8,560 nucleotides of DNA, taken from contig DBTA01000056.1 in the NCBI GenBank assembly GCA_002306815.1, positions 1 to 8,560 of the forward strand, in the 5' to 3' direction. Source of the DNA: Dehalococcoidia bacterium UBA1328 (GTDB taxonomy: Bacteria > Chloroflexota > Dehalococcoidia > Lucifugimonadales > Lucifugimonadaceae). Position 1 is the first letter of the stretch, and the number at the start of each line of letters is the position of its first letter. Shown here in pieces: positions 1 to 5,383 of this stretch. Below the pieces are notes generated by a model that was not told the origin of the DNA, ran no database searches, and worked only from the letters and a program-made list of their open reading frames with translations. The position numbers were made by a program, and so were the translations under genes.

Positions 1-27
1 GTCATGTTCGTCATGTTCGTCATGCCC
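1..27. repeat. 9-bp tandem repeat encoding the His/Asp metal loop
   Basis: GTCATGTTC occurs twice in tandem and is followed by the related GTCATGCCC. On the minus strand these encode D-E-H units of the histidine-rich loop of the ZnuA-like protein. The array continues off the window edge, so the full copy number is unknown. Just inside it, CATGCCCA (21-28) and TGGGCATG (35-42) form an inverted repeat that is explained by the same His/Gly/Ala codons. Confidence 0.7.
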
Positions 28-450
28 ATGATCGTGGGCATGAGCGAGCACCGCGTCGTCAGCTATATCAGCGGCTTTTACGACGATCAGTGATTCGTTT
101 CCAGCTGCCACTACAGCATCTTGGACCCAGGATTCGAACGCAGGATGGTTGAACACGAGGACATCAGCCTCTCCGATGTTGATGATGTCACCTGAGGTTG
201 GCTCAAAGTCGTGAGCGTCAACCCCTGCCTTGATTAGTGATTCAACATTTACTCGCTCCCCACCCACTCGTTGCGAGAAATATGTCATCGGGTAGATAGT
301 CGTAATCACACTCAGCTTTTCAGGTGATTGAGTTGGCTCCAATGCCGATTCTGGTGTCGGTTCCGAATCGCCCGACGTGCAAGCGATTGCGATTAGCAGA
401 ATTGGAAAGATAAGCGCAAATATTGAGTAAATGGCCCACTTATTTTTCAT
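1..450 (-). CDS. znuA: Zinc ABC transporter substrate-binding lipoprotein, ZnuA-like (N-terminal 150 residues, runs off the left edge)
   Basis: Extracytoplasmic metal-binding component of a zinc ABC importer (cluster A-I family); only the first 150 codons are in the window. Seen in the sequence: a basic start (K2, K4), a hydrophobic stretch at about residues 6-23 and a lipobox-like AIAC with Cys24, so it is probably a lipoprotein. A Ser/Thr/Pro/Glu-rich linker (26-44) precedes the family's first strand (VITTIYPMTYF, 48-58). His80 in DAHDFEPT matches the conserved first metal ligand of the family. Residues 137-150 are a His/Asp-rich loop (HAHDHGHDEHDEHD), typical of zinc rather than manganese binders. 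The start chosen is the ATG at 450, which gives a normal-length signal peptide and has a weak GGAAG at 460-464. An in-frame ATG at 486 has a better-placed GAAAGG (492-497, 5-nt spacer) and would add 12 residues, so the start is uncertain. The permease and ATPase genes presumably lie to the left. Confidence 0.9.
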   Translation of the reverse strand, partial: MKNKWAIYSIFALIFPILLIAIACTSGDSEPTPESALEPTQSPEKLSVITTIYPMTYFSQRVGGERVNVESLIKAGVDAHDFEPTSGDIINIGEADVLVFNHPAFESWVQDAVVAAGNESLIVVKAADIADDAVLAHAHDHGHDEHDEHD

Positions 451-576
451 TTGACTGGTCTTCCGTACGAATAATTTGTTGTGCATCTGCACCTTTCGAC
501 GATTTTCAGTAGTGTGAACGACCTATCACCGACGTAAATGCATTGATGTTGATCCTGAAAGAATAACGAATCTTAT

Positions 577-604
577 ATGATACTGGGTCTCAAATAAAAG
601 TCAA
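577..604 (-). promoter_or_regulatory. Sigma70-type promoter of the znuA-like gene
   Basis: Read on the minus strand, the -35 hexamer TTGACT (599-604) is separated by exactly 16 bp from the -10 hexamer TATCAT (577-582); each matches the consensus at 5 of 6 positions. The start of transcription would fall near 570, leaving a leader of about 120 nt before the ATG at 450. The promoter lies in the 280-bp gap between the efflux and uptake genes and is overlapped by a Zur-like box, consistent with repression by a metal-loaded regulator. No experimental support is available from the sequence alone. Confidence 0.55.
578..592. promoter_or_regulatory. Degenerate Fur/Zur-like box on the znuA promoter
   Basis: TGATACTGGGTCTCA differs at only 2 of 15 positions from TGATAATGAGTCTCA at 703-717, inside the perfect palindrome upstream. 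It covers the -10 hexamer and most of the spacer of the znuA-like promoter, which is where a repressor would bind. The right half of the palindrome is not conserved in this copy. Against the generic 7-1-7 Fur-family pattern TGATAATNATTATCA, its reverse complement matches at 10 of 14 defined positions. The assignment to Zur rather than another Fur-family member is inferred from the neighbouring zinc-transport gene. Confidence 0.5.
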
Positions 605-695
605 TTGTACGACGATTCCGAACTTAGTTCACGTCACCTCATATGGCGGTAAAATATGAATAAATGGTTTGATGATGTCTCAAGCCAACTAGACT

Positions 696-730
696 GAAAT
701 ATTGATAATGAGTCTCATTATCAATATTTC
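696..730. promoter_or_regulatory. Perfect 35-bp palindrome, Fur/Zur-type operator candidate
   Basis: Two 17-bp arms, GAAATATTGATAATGAG (696-712) and CTCATTATCAATATTTC (714-730), are exact reverse complements around a single central base at 713. The core TGATAATGAG/CTCATTATCA strongly resembles operators of Fur-family metalloregulators. The palindrome touches the stop codon of the cation efflux gene (TAG, 730-732) and lies about 245 bp upstream of the znuA-like start. It is AT-rich with no room for a loop and no following T-run, so a terminator role is unlikely. The distance to the mapped-by-eye promoter (about 95 bp from its -35) means it may act as an auxiliary or looping site, or serve a second promoter not recognised here. 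Confidence 0.65.
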
Positions 731-1422
731 TAGATTCCGCAGCAGTCTTTACCTGCCCAGATGTCTCTCGCCTCTTTTAACATCAGTCCACTAATTACGA
801 TTCCAGCTAGTGGATCAGCCCACCACAATCCAAATAGAGCGTTTAATCCAAGTCCCAAGAGAAGTGAGAGCGACATCCAAAAGCAGGCAAAAGTCTGCAT
901 TGAATCGGCCTCAATAGCATGGCTGTGCAAATCTTGACCAACACGCCGGATCGAACGGGCAAGCCACCACATCACACCAAGTGAAAAGACTGCTAAGACG
1001 ATTCCGGTGTTGGACACCTCTGGCTGTTCCTTATGAACAATTGCGGAACCCGACTCGAACAAGAGGTACAATCCAAACACCGCTAAAGACAACGCGACAA
1101 ATTTTTGCGCTTGGCGTTCAATTGCGAAAATCTTGTCGGGTTCGGTTCTGTTCCTGGTCTCGGCCATCACACGCCAGATGATCACAGCTGCCGACGTGCT
1201 TTCTATGAAGCTGTCTACACCAAATCCAACGAGTGCAACACTTCCCGCAAATACTCCGGCGATGATCGCTACCGCGCCTTCTACAAGATTCCAGTTGAGA
1301 CTGATGTATTCGAGTCGAAGGCCACGGCGTAACAGCGCAGGACGATCAATCGGATTGTGATCATGCATATCAGTGTGTTGGTCTTGTGTCGCCTCGATCA
1401 ACGGAAGTTCAAGACTACGCAC
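730..1422 (-). CDS. Short cation diffusion facilitator (CDF) family metal efflux protein
   Basis: Inner-membrane heavy-metal exporter, probably a Zn/Cd-proton antiporter. Six hydrophobic helices are visible at about residues 40-60, 64-84, 107-126, 138-156, 175-197 and 200-218. The TM1-TM2 region has EYISLNWNLVEG and VGFGVDSFIES with Asp70, the usual TM2 metal ligand. TM5 carries AIEADSMQT with Asp173, but Ala stands where classical CDF proteins have His. The C-terminal cytoplasmic domain of ordinary CDF proteins (about 300 residues) is absent and the chain ends in DCCGI. These traits fit a compact CDF subfamily often found beside ArsR regulators. The N-terminus has a His-rich patch (HTDMHDH, 16-22). 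The listed start is a GTG overlapping the sensor gene by 8 bp, suggesting translational coupling, but the purine-rich GAAGGA is too close to it. ATG at 1368 (Met19) is an alternative. Confidence 0.88.
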   Translation of the reverse strand: MRSLELPLIEATQDQHTDMHDHNPIDRPALLRRGLRLEYISLNWNLVEGAVAIIAGVFAGSVALVGFGVDSFIESTSAAVIIWRVMAETRNRTEPDKIFAIERQAQKFVALSLAVFGLYLLFESGSAIVHKEQPEVSNTGIVLAVFSLGVMWWLARSIRRVGQDLHSHAIEADSMQTFACFWMSLSLLLGLGLNALFGLWWADPLAGIVISGLMLKEARDIWAGKDCCGI

Positions 1423-1810
1423 TTCCTTCGATCCTAATGTGAGAGGCCATTTGCTCTCGTAACAGCTCGGTTAGGCGGTCGTCATCAAGAGCGTAGAAAG
1501 AAGTTCGTCCCTCTTTGCGTCGAGTTACTACTCCTGCTGTGCGGAGCGCGCGTAACTGGTGGCTCACCGCAGATTGCGACGCTTCGATCAGGAACGCTAG
1601 ATCACAAACACACAGCTCGGCTGAGAGGCTGAGAGCGTGCAAAAGTCTCAACCGGGTTGGATCGGCCAGTAGCGCGAACATCTCGGCGATCGAATCAGCC
1701 TCGTCGCGCGGTGCGACCCGTCCAAGTAATGGTAGGACTAGTTCGGGGCACACGCATTCAGTTTCGCACAGCTCAGTTAGACGGCCGTCAATATGTGAAT
1801 CACTGCTCAT
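1415..1810 (-). CDS. ArsR/SmtB-family metal-sensing repressor, CadC-like ligand set
   Basis: Dimeric winged-helix repressor that releases DNA on binding metal. With the start chosen it has 131 residues, normal for the family. LLADPTRLRLLHAL (47-60) opens the fold, and ELCVCDLA (66-72) is the alpha-3 metal motif with Cys67 and Cys69. SQSAVSHQLRALRTAG (78-93) is the recognition helix and RRKEGRTSFYALDDD (97-111) forms the wing. Extra N-terminal cysteines (Cys15, Cys19, Cys21) resemble the N-terminal thiolates of CadC-type sensors, which bind Cd/Pb/Zn through the alpha-3N site. The alpha-5 site looks incomplete: Arg112 replaces the usual His. A longer frame starts at GTG 1873, but GAGGA abuts that codon directly, and the added 21 codons cover a good promoter. 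The ATG at 1810 fits that promoter as a leaderless start. It precedes the CDF gene as an operon. Confidence 0.9.
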   Translation of the reverse strand: MSSDSHIDGRLTELCETECVCPELVLPLLGRVAPRDEADSIAEMFALLADPTRLRLLHALSLSAELCVCDLAFLIEASQSAVSHQLRALRTAGVVTRRKEGRTSFYALDDDRLTELLREQMASHIRIEGSA

Positions 1811-1815
1811 ATATT
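1790..1815. promoter_or_regulatory. SmtB/ArsR-type 12-2-12 operator over the sensor start codon
   Basis: On the plus strand AATATGTGAATC (1790-1801), two bases, and TGCTCATATATT (1804-1815) form an imperfect inverted repeat with 8 of 12 paired positions. Read on the minus strand, the centre TGAGCAGTGATTCA is very close to the TGAACA-type half-sites known for SmtB, CzrA and related sensors. It spans the inferred transcription start and first codons of the sensor gene, directly below the -10 element. Autoregulation by the ArsR-type product is the natural reading; binding is inferred, not shown. Confidence 0.6.
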
Positions 1816-1818
1816 CAT

Positions 1819-1846
1819 ATGATACAGTCAGAAGTCTATTGTTCAA
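1819..1846 (-). promoter_or_regulatory. Promoter of the ArsR-CDF operon, leaderless
   Basis: On the minus strand, the -35 TTGAAC (1841-1846) and -10 TATCAT (1819-1824) are separated by 16 bp, the same layout and same -10 as the znuA-like promoter. Transcription would start around 1811-1813, within three bases of the ATG at 1810, so the message should have essentially no leader and needs no Shine-Dalgarno. TCATATGA, a small palindrome (1815-1822), overlaps the -10. Confidence 0.55.
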
Positions 1847-2070
1847 GCGATGGACTGAGTGCCCGCGGTCCACTCCTCAGCCTATGACGCTTGGGCGTTT
1901 GTCGACCATCGTCAATATCAAGCCTACGTTTTTTCTGCTGACTCCTAGGCGGTGGCTTCTGAGTGAATACTATTTTGAAGCTCCCGATGGAACCGATTAA
2001 ACCTAAACCCTCAGCGATCTAACCCTGTTCTATTGCTCGACCGGGTATTTAAACTGCTGAGGTTGAAGCG
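1847..2070. other. Intergenic region without a recognised gene
   Basis: About 220 bp between the ArsR promoter and the end of the small membrane-protein gene. I see no convincing coding sequence, RNA gene or strong terminator. The only structure is an inverted repeat, CCTCAGC (2009-2015) with GCTGAGG (2056-2062). A short inner pair, ACCC (2022-2025) with GGGT (2043-2046), lies between the arms. It lies just past the membrane-protein stop codon and could form a branched hairpin at the 3' end of that transcript, but no T-run follows. Confidence 0.4.
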
Positions 2071-2286
2071 CTATAGACTGTTCTGTCCCATCAACTTGCC
2101 CCAGGCCCAGCCGACCCCGAGTCCGATCAACACGGAAAACGGGATGCCAAACAAAATGCTGACCATTGCTACGTCTCGAGCGTTCGTCTTCGCTTCGTCG
2201 AACTGCAATAGAGAGATCACTAGAAACGCTATTCCCATAACGAACCCAAGAACTGCGCCCATTAGAGCCGGTTTACTGAATCTCAC
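2071..2286 (-). CDS. Small two-helix membrane protein, function unknown
   Basis: I do not recognise this 71-residue product. It has two hydrophobic segments, about residues 7-27 (ALMGAVLGFVMGIAFLVISLL) and 41-62 (MVSILFGIPFSVLIGLGVGW), joined by a polar, charged linker (FDEAKTNARDVA). The second helix runs into a glycine-rich stretch (GLGVGWAWGKLMG). The GTG start at 2286 is preceded by GGGAGA (2296-2301) at a 9-base spacing, a good ribosome-binding site, which supports it as a real gene. It begins 42 bp after the stop of the C45 hydrolase gene on the same strand and is probably co-transcribed with it. Possible roles such as a partner or membrane anchor for that enzyme are speculation. Confidence 0.65.
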   Translation of the reverse strand: MRFSKPALMGAVLGFVMGIAFLVISLLQFDEAKTNARDVAMVSILFGIPFSVLIGLGVGWAWGKLMGQNSL

Positions 2287-2295
2287 TGGTTACTA

Positions 2296-2301
2296 TCTCC
2301 C
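2296..2301 (-). promoter_or_regulatory. Ribosome-binding site of the small membrane-protein gene
   Basis: GGGAGA on the minus strand, 9 bases before the GTG at 2286. It is the main reason for accepting this short frame and its non-ATG start. Confidence 0.6.
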
Positions 2302-2328
2302 GTGCTTGAACCGTTTTACGCAACGTCT

Positions 2329-3420
2329 TCAAGCCATTTTGTAGGTCTCATAGGCGTTTTCACATGGGTTCCCGTTTGATACTTGGATTTGATTCTGTCC
2401 TGGTTCGAGAATGATCGAAATCACGCTACTTTGCCAACCGGTAAATGGATCATTGTTAGGATGACGACATATCGAGGTGGGGTATCCGTCGTGATCGGAA
2501 AGTAAGATTTTGGCAAATTCCACAGGAATTGACCCCTTAGATAGTCGCTCAGTGAGAAGTTTCTCTCCGCGATCGCGTCTTTCGAATGACTGCCCATAGA
2601 TATGAGCTGAATATTGATCGTTATTCTTTGACAGCGCTGGATGAACACAATGGTTGGTATGTACAAGTATCCCGTCCGTGTCAGCTTTGACTGATTCAAC
2701 TGAATCCGGTGTGATTTCGAGATTCAATGGTCCGTCCTTAGTGATCATCGCCGCGTTGGCTGTCAAAGCTCGGGGTACGGAGCTAACAGTTGCAATAGCG
2801 CCATTTACCGATTCCGATTCCAATATTGCTCTCACAAGGAAATACCATGGAACGCCCGTGACGTCCGAGGGACCGTTCAGCGCATTCATGCAAATGCCCA
2901 ACCCCTCCGAGTTAATTCCCATGTAGGCGACCAATCCCGGCTGCATCCATGACATGAAAGCTGGCTTGCCGTCGCCTTTCCGAGTGATTACGGCTGACAA
3001 TGGTGACATGGCAGGATCGTTGTCCCAGTTCTGACCAGCAAAGCCGGTGCCGGTCGAAGATGCTTGGGCATCCACTATTAAAGACGTACATCCTTCGGGA
3101 CTAGCGGAAAGCATATTGCGAGCGTTTAGCACCATGAGACGCTCTACTGGCACACCAGAAGTCTCAGAGGTTCCATTGATCTCCGAGACTATGTCTGGAA
3201 ATAATTCTATTGCCCTGCGAAAAGTCTTAACAGCTACAGATTCAGCCTGCAACCATGTGACCGGCTCTGAGTTTCCCTTGTTACAACGATCAAGGACGAT
3301 TTCAGAAAGTTCAATGATTTTGTCTTGGAAATGCTCGCCGATCTGCCGGCCCATCTCGTTTGGCGTTCCTGAAACCTCTAATTCAGGGAATCTGGTGTTG
3401 ATGCTTGGGTTCTTGTCCAT
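2329..3420 (-). CDS. C45-family self-processing amidase/acyltransferase (acyl-CoA:6-aminopenicillanate acyltransferase-like)
   Basis: Ntn-hydrolase of the isopenicillin-N acyltransferase family (peptidase family C45), made as a precursor that cleaves itself to expose an N-terminal cysteine. The 363-residue length is typical. Family hallmarks seen: EGCTSLIV with the Gly110-Cys111 cleavage site, GQNWDND (129-135), a SWMQPGLVAYMGINSEGL stretch (157-174), HTNHCVHP (254-261), SDHDGYPTSICRH (308-320) and a C-terminal ILEPGQNQIQVSNGNPC block. Processing would give fragments of about 110 and 253 residues. Bacterial members act on diverse amides and most have no known substrate, so no penicillin role is implied. 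No signal peptide is evident, so it is probably cytoplasmic. The ATG at 3420 has no clear Shine-Dalgarno. The gene is divergent from the dehydratase gene and followed by the small membrane-protein gene. Confidence 0.88.
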   Translation of the reverse strand: MDKNPSINTRFPELEVSGTPNEMGRQIGEHFQDKIIELSEIVLDRCNKGNSEPVTWLQAESVAVKTFRRAIELFPDIVSEINGTSETSGVPVERLMVLNARNMLSASPEGCTSLIVDAQASSTGTGFAGQNWDNDPAMSPLSAVITRKGDGKPAFMSWMQPGLVAYMGINSEGLGICMNALNGPSDVTGVPWYFLVRAILESESVNGAIATVSSVPRALTANAAMITKDGPLNLEITPDSVESVKADTDGILVHTNHCVHPALSKNNDQYSAHIYGQSFERRDRGEKLLTERLSKGSIPVEFAKILLSDHDGYPTSICRHPNNDPFTGWQSSVISIILEPGQNQIQVSNGNPCENAYETYKMA

Positions 3421-3596
3421 GGGTTTTACTAGCCGCGATGAAATGGATGTAAATTTACAGAATTTCTCATCAGGATATTCGTTGGAGTCAAAATACCATT
3501 CATGCTTTTGTTAGACTCGCCGTCTCGTACGAATACAGTTGTGATTTCTTCGAGACTCGACGCATAATCACGGTAAACATTTGAGGTGCTTAATCC
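3421..3596. promoter_or_regulatory. Divergent intergenic region between hydrolase and dehydratase genes
   Basis: These 176 bp must hold both outward promoters. For the leftward gene a TTGACT (3486-3491, minus strand) is a possible -35, but no good -10 follows. For the rightward gene, GAGG at 3583-3586 is a ribosome-binding site 10 bases before the ATG. A near-exact direct repeat, AGACTCGCCG (3513-3522) and AGACTCGACG (3553-3562), starts exactly 40 bp apart. Each copy sits in a small inverted repeat (AGAC-5-GTCT at 3513-3525; CGAG-A-CTCG at 3551-3559). This could be a paired operator; the evidence is modest. Confidence 0.35.
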
Positions 3597-5363
3597 ATGG
3601 CAACGGACCATAAGAACGGCAAAATCCTGCGGTCGGCTGAGTGGTTCGGGACTAGGGACCTCGAAGGGTTCCTTCACCGTGCTGGTCTAAAGAACCAAGG
3701 TTGGTCGGAAGAATCGTTCTCTGGTCGTCCTGTCATCGGAATCGCCAATTCATGGTCTGAGGCGACTCACTGCAACGCCCACTTGCGTGGGCTTGCTGAA
3801 CACGTGAAGCGTGGAATTTTCGCAGCGGGTGGATTCCCAATTGAGTTCCCAACAATTTCTCTCGGAGAGTTCTTTCTCTCACCAACGTCGATGTTTTGCA
3901 GGAACCTGATGTCGATGGACGTTGAAGAGATGATTCGCGGTCTCCCTATCGACGGCGTCGTACTGCTCTCTGGATGTGACAAAACTACCCCGGCAATGAT
4001 GATGGGAGCCGCCTCGGCAGATCTACCCGCTATAGTTCTTACAGGTGGTCCACAGTTGAAAGGTAACTGGAAAGGCGAGGAACTTGGTTCTTGCACAGAT
4101 TGCCGTCGCTACTGGTCGGAGTTGCGAGCGGGAACGATCACACAGGCTGAATACGATTCTATGGAATCGGCTATTTACCGGTCGCCGGGTCACTGCATGG
4201 TGATGGGAACTGCTTCGACTATGGGTGCAATTGTCGAGACTCTTGGCATGTCGCTTCCCGGTGGTGCTGCAGTGCCTGGAGCCGATTCTCGACGCAAAAT
4301 TCTTGCCGAAAATTCTGGTCGAACCGCCGTAGAACTCGTCAAAAAAGGTATACGACCTTCTGACATTCTGACAGAGGAAGCTTTCGACAACGCAATTCGT
4401 ATGTTACTTGCCGCAGGTGGATCTACCAACGCGATCATTCACCTCACCGCAATTGCTGGTCGGGCCGGGATCAAGCTAGATCTAGAACGCTTTAACGAGC
4501 TCTCAGAGTCAACTCCGGTAATCGTAAACTTGAAGCCGGGCGGTAAATACTTGATGGAAGACCTGTTTTACGCCGGTGGTGTCGAAGCCGTCTTGCAGAA
4601 AATGTCAGAGCTGCTGAATGCAGACTGCTTGACGGTCACGGGTAAAACACTTGGTGAAAACATTGCGGATGCCGAGTGTCACAATGATGACGTCGTGCTG
4701 TCACCGGACAATCCGCTGGCACCGGAAGGTGGACTTACCGTGCTGAAGGGGTCTCTCGCTCCCGATGGCGCCGTCATCAAGCATATTGCAGCGTCAAACG
4801 AATTGATGAAGCATACGGGTAGAGCGATAGTTTTCGAGGATCCTATCGATCTCAAGAATCGAATTGATGATCCTGATCTTGATGTTGAGAAGGATGACAT
4901 TCTTGTAATGAAAGGTGCCGGACCTATCGGTGGACCCGGAATGCCTGAAGCCGGATTTCTACCTTTGCCAAAGAAACTTCTTGCACAAGGTGTACGCGAC
5001 ATGGTTCGTATTTCTGACGCTCGGATGAGTGGGACAGCCTTTGGCACTATCGTACTCCACGTCTCTCCGGAATCTCATGTTGGTGGACCATTGGCACTCG
5101 TCCGTACCGGCGATTCCATCACTCTAGATGTGAAGGCAAAAACACTAGATCTAAATGTCGATGACTCAGAGCTCGAACGCAGACGAGCAGAGTTGCCAGA
5201 ACCAGCCGCATTTGGAGGCTTTAGTCGTGGGTACGGAAAAATGTACTCACAGCACATTACACAGGCGCAGGACGGATGTGACTTCGATTTTTTGATTGGG
5301 AAGACGCCGGTTGAGACACTGGTCGAGGCTGCGGGACACGAAGCGGGATTTCACACGGGCTGA
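3597..5363 (+). CDS. IlvD/Edd-family sugar-acid (aldonate) dehydratase
   Basis: Fe-S and Mg-dependent dehydratase that converts an aldonate to a 2-keto-3-deoxy acid. Cys59 (ATHCNAHL), Cys127 (LSGCDKTTPAMMMG) and Cys200 (SPGHCMVMGTASTMG) fall exactly at the numbering I recall for the [2Fe-2S] ligands of Rhizobium L-arabinonate dehydratase. Asp128 and Lys129 (the carbamylated Mg-binding lysine of the family) follow Cys127. RISDARMSGTAFG (471-483) carries the catalytic serine, Ser478. The segment LGSCTDCRRYWSELRAG (163-179) is typical of the pentonate/hexonate branch rather than branched-chain amino-acid IlvD. Length, 588 residues, is usual. The likely substrate is a pentonate or a 6-deoxy-hexonate, but the sequence does not settle this. 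The stop codon lies 20 bp from the stop of the convergent aldo/keto reductase gene. Confidence 0.92.
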   Translation: MATDHKNGKILRSAEWFGTRDLEGFLHRAGLKNQGWSEESFSGRPVIGIANSWSEATHCNAHLRGLAEHVKRGIFAAGGFPIEFPTISLGEFFLSPTSMFCRNLMSMDVEEMIRGLPIDGVVLLSGCDKTTPAMMMGAASADLPAIVLTGGPQLKGNWKGEELGSCTDCRRYWSELRAGTITQAEYDSMESAIYRSPGHCMVMGTASTMGAIVETLGMSLPGGAAVPGADSRRKILAENSGRTAVELVKKGIRPSDILTEEAFDNAIRMLLAAGGSTNAIIHLTAIAGRAGIKLDLERFNELSESTPVIVNLKPGGKYLMEDLFYAGGVEAVLQKMSELLNADCLTVTGKTLGENIADAECHNDDVVLSPDNPLAPEGGLTVLKGSLAPDGAVIKHIAASNELMKHTGRAIVFEDPIDLKNRIDDPDLDVEKDDILVMKGAGPIGGPGMPEAGFLPLPKKLLAQGVRDMVRISDARMSGTAFGTIVLHVSPESHVGGPLALVRTGDSITLDVKAKTLDLNVDDSELERRRAELPEPAAFGGFSRGYGKMYSQHITQAQDGCDFDFLIGKTPVETLVEAAGHEAGFHTG

Positions 5364-5369
5364 GGCCCG
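5356..5369. other. Short GC hairpin in the convergent 3' junction
   Basis: CGGGC (5356-5360) and GCCCG (5365-5369) enclose the loop TGAG, which contains the dehydratase stop codon. No T-run follows on either strand, so it is at most a weak terminator element for the two converging transcripts in a 20-bp gap. Confidence 0.25.
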
Positions 5370-5383
5370 CAGACGACGTAAGC

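Noticed and set aside
696..730. Palindrome as a rho-independent terminator of the efflux operon
   Set aside because: The arms are AT-rich, there is only one base between them and no T-run follows on the minus strand; the core looks like a Fur-family operator instead.
1811..1873. Longer ArsR product starting at GTG 1873
   Set aside because: GAGGA abuts the GTG with no spacer, and the extra codons coincide with a good -35/-10 pair; the protein from ATG 1810 already has the full family length.
1515..2000. Long open frame on the plus strand opposite the ArsR gene
   Set aside because: It lies antisense to a clearly recognised ArsR protein, its translation is rich in Ser/Arg without any domain, and it crosses the promoter and operator of that gene.
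2009..2062. Inverted repeat CCTCAGC/GCTGAGG as a terminator or RNA gene
   Set aside because: The 40-nt loop is long, the inner pairing is short and no T-run follows; it may be chance, so it is only mentioned with the intergenic region.
3429..3677. Minus-strand frame across the divergent region
   Set aside because: It overlaps the start of the well-supported dehydratase gene on the opposite strand, and its translation shows no recognisable feature.
3767..5257. Several minus-strand frames inside the dehydratase gene
   Set aside because: They are antisense to a complete enzyme gene with all catalytic motifs and have low-complexity Ser/Pro/Arg-rich translations.
5356..5369. Strong bidirectional terminator between converging genes
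   Set aside because: The stem is only five pairs, contains the dehydratase stop codon in its loop and lacks a T-run on both sides.
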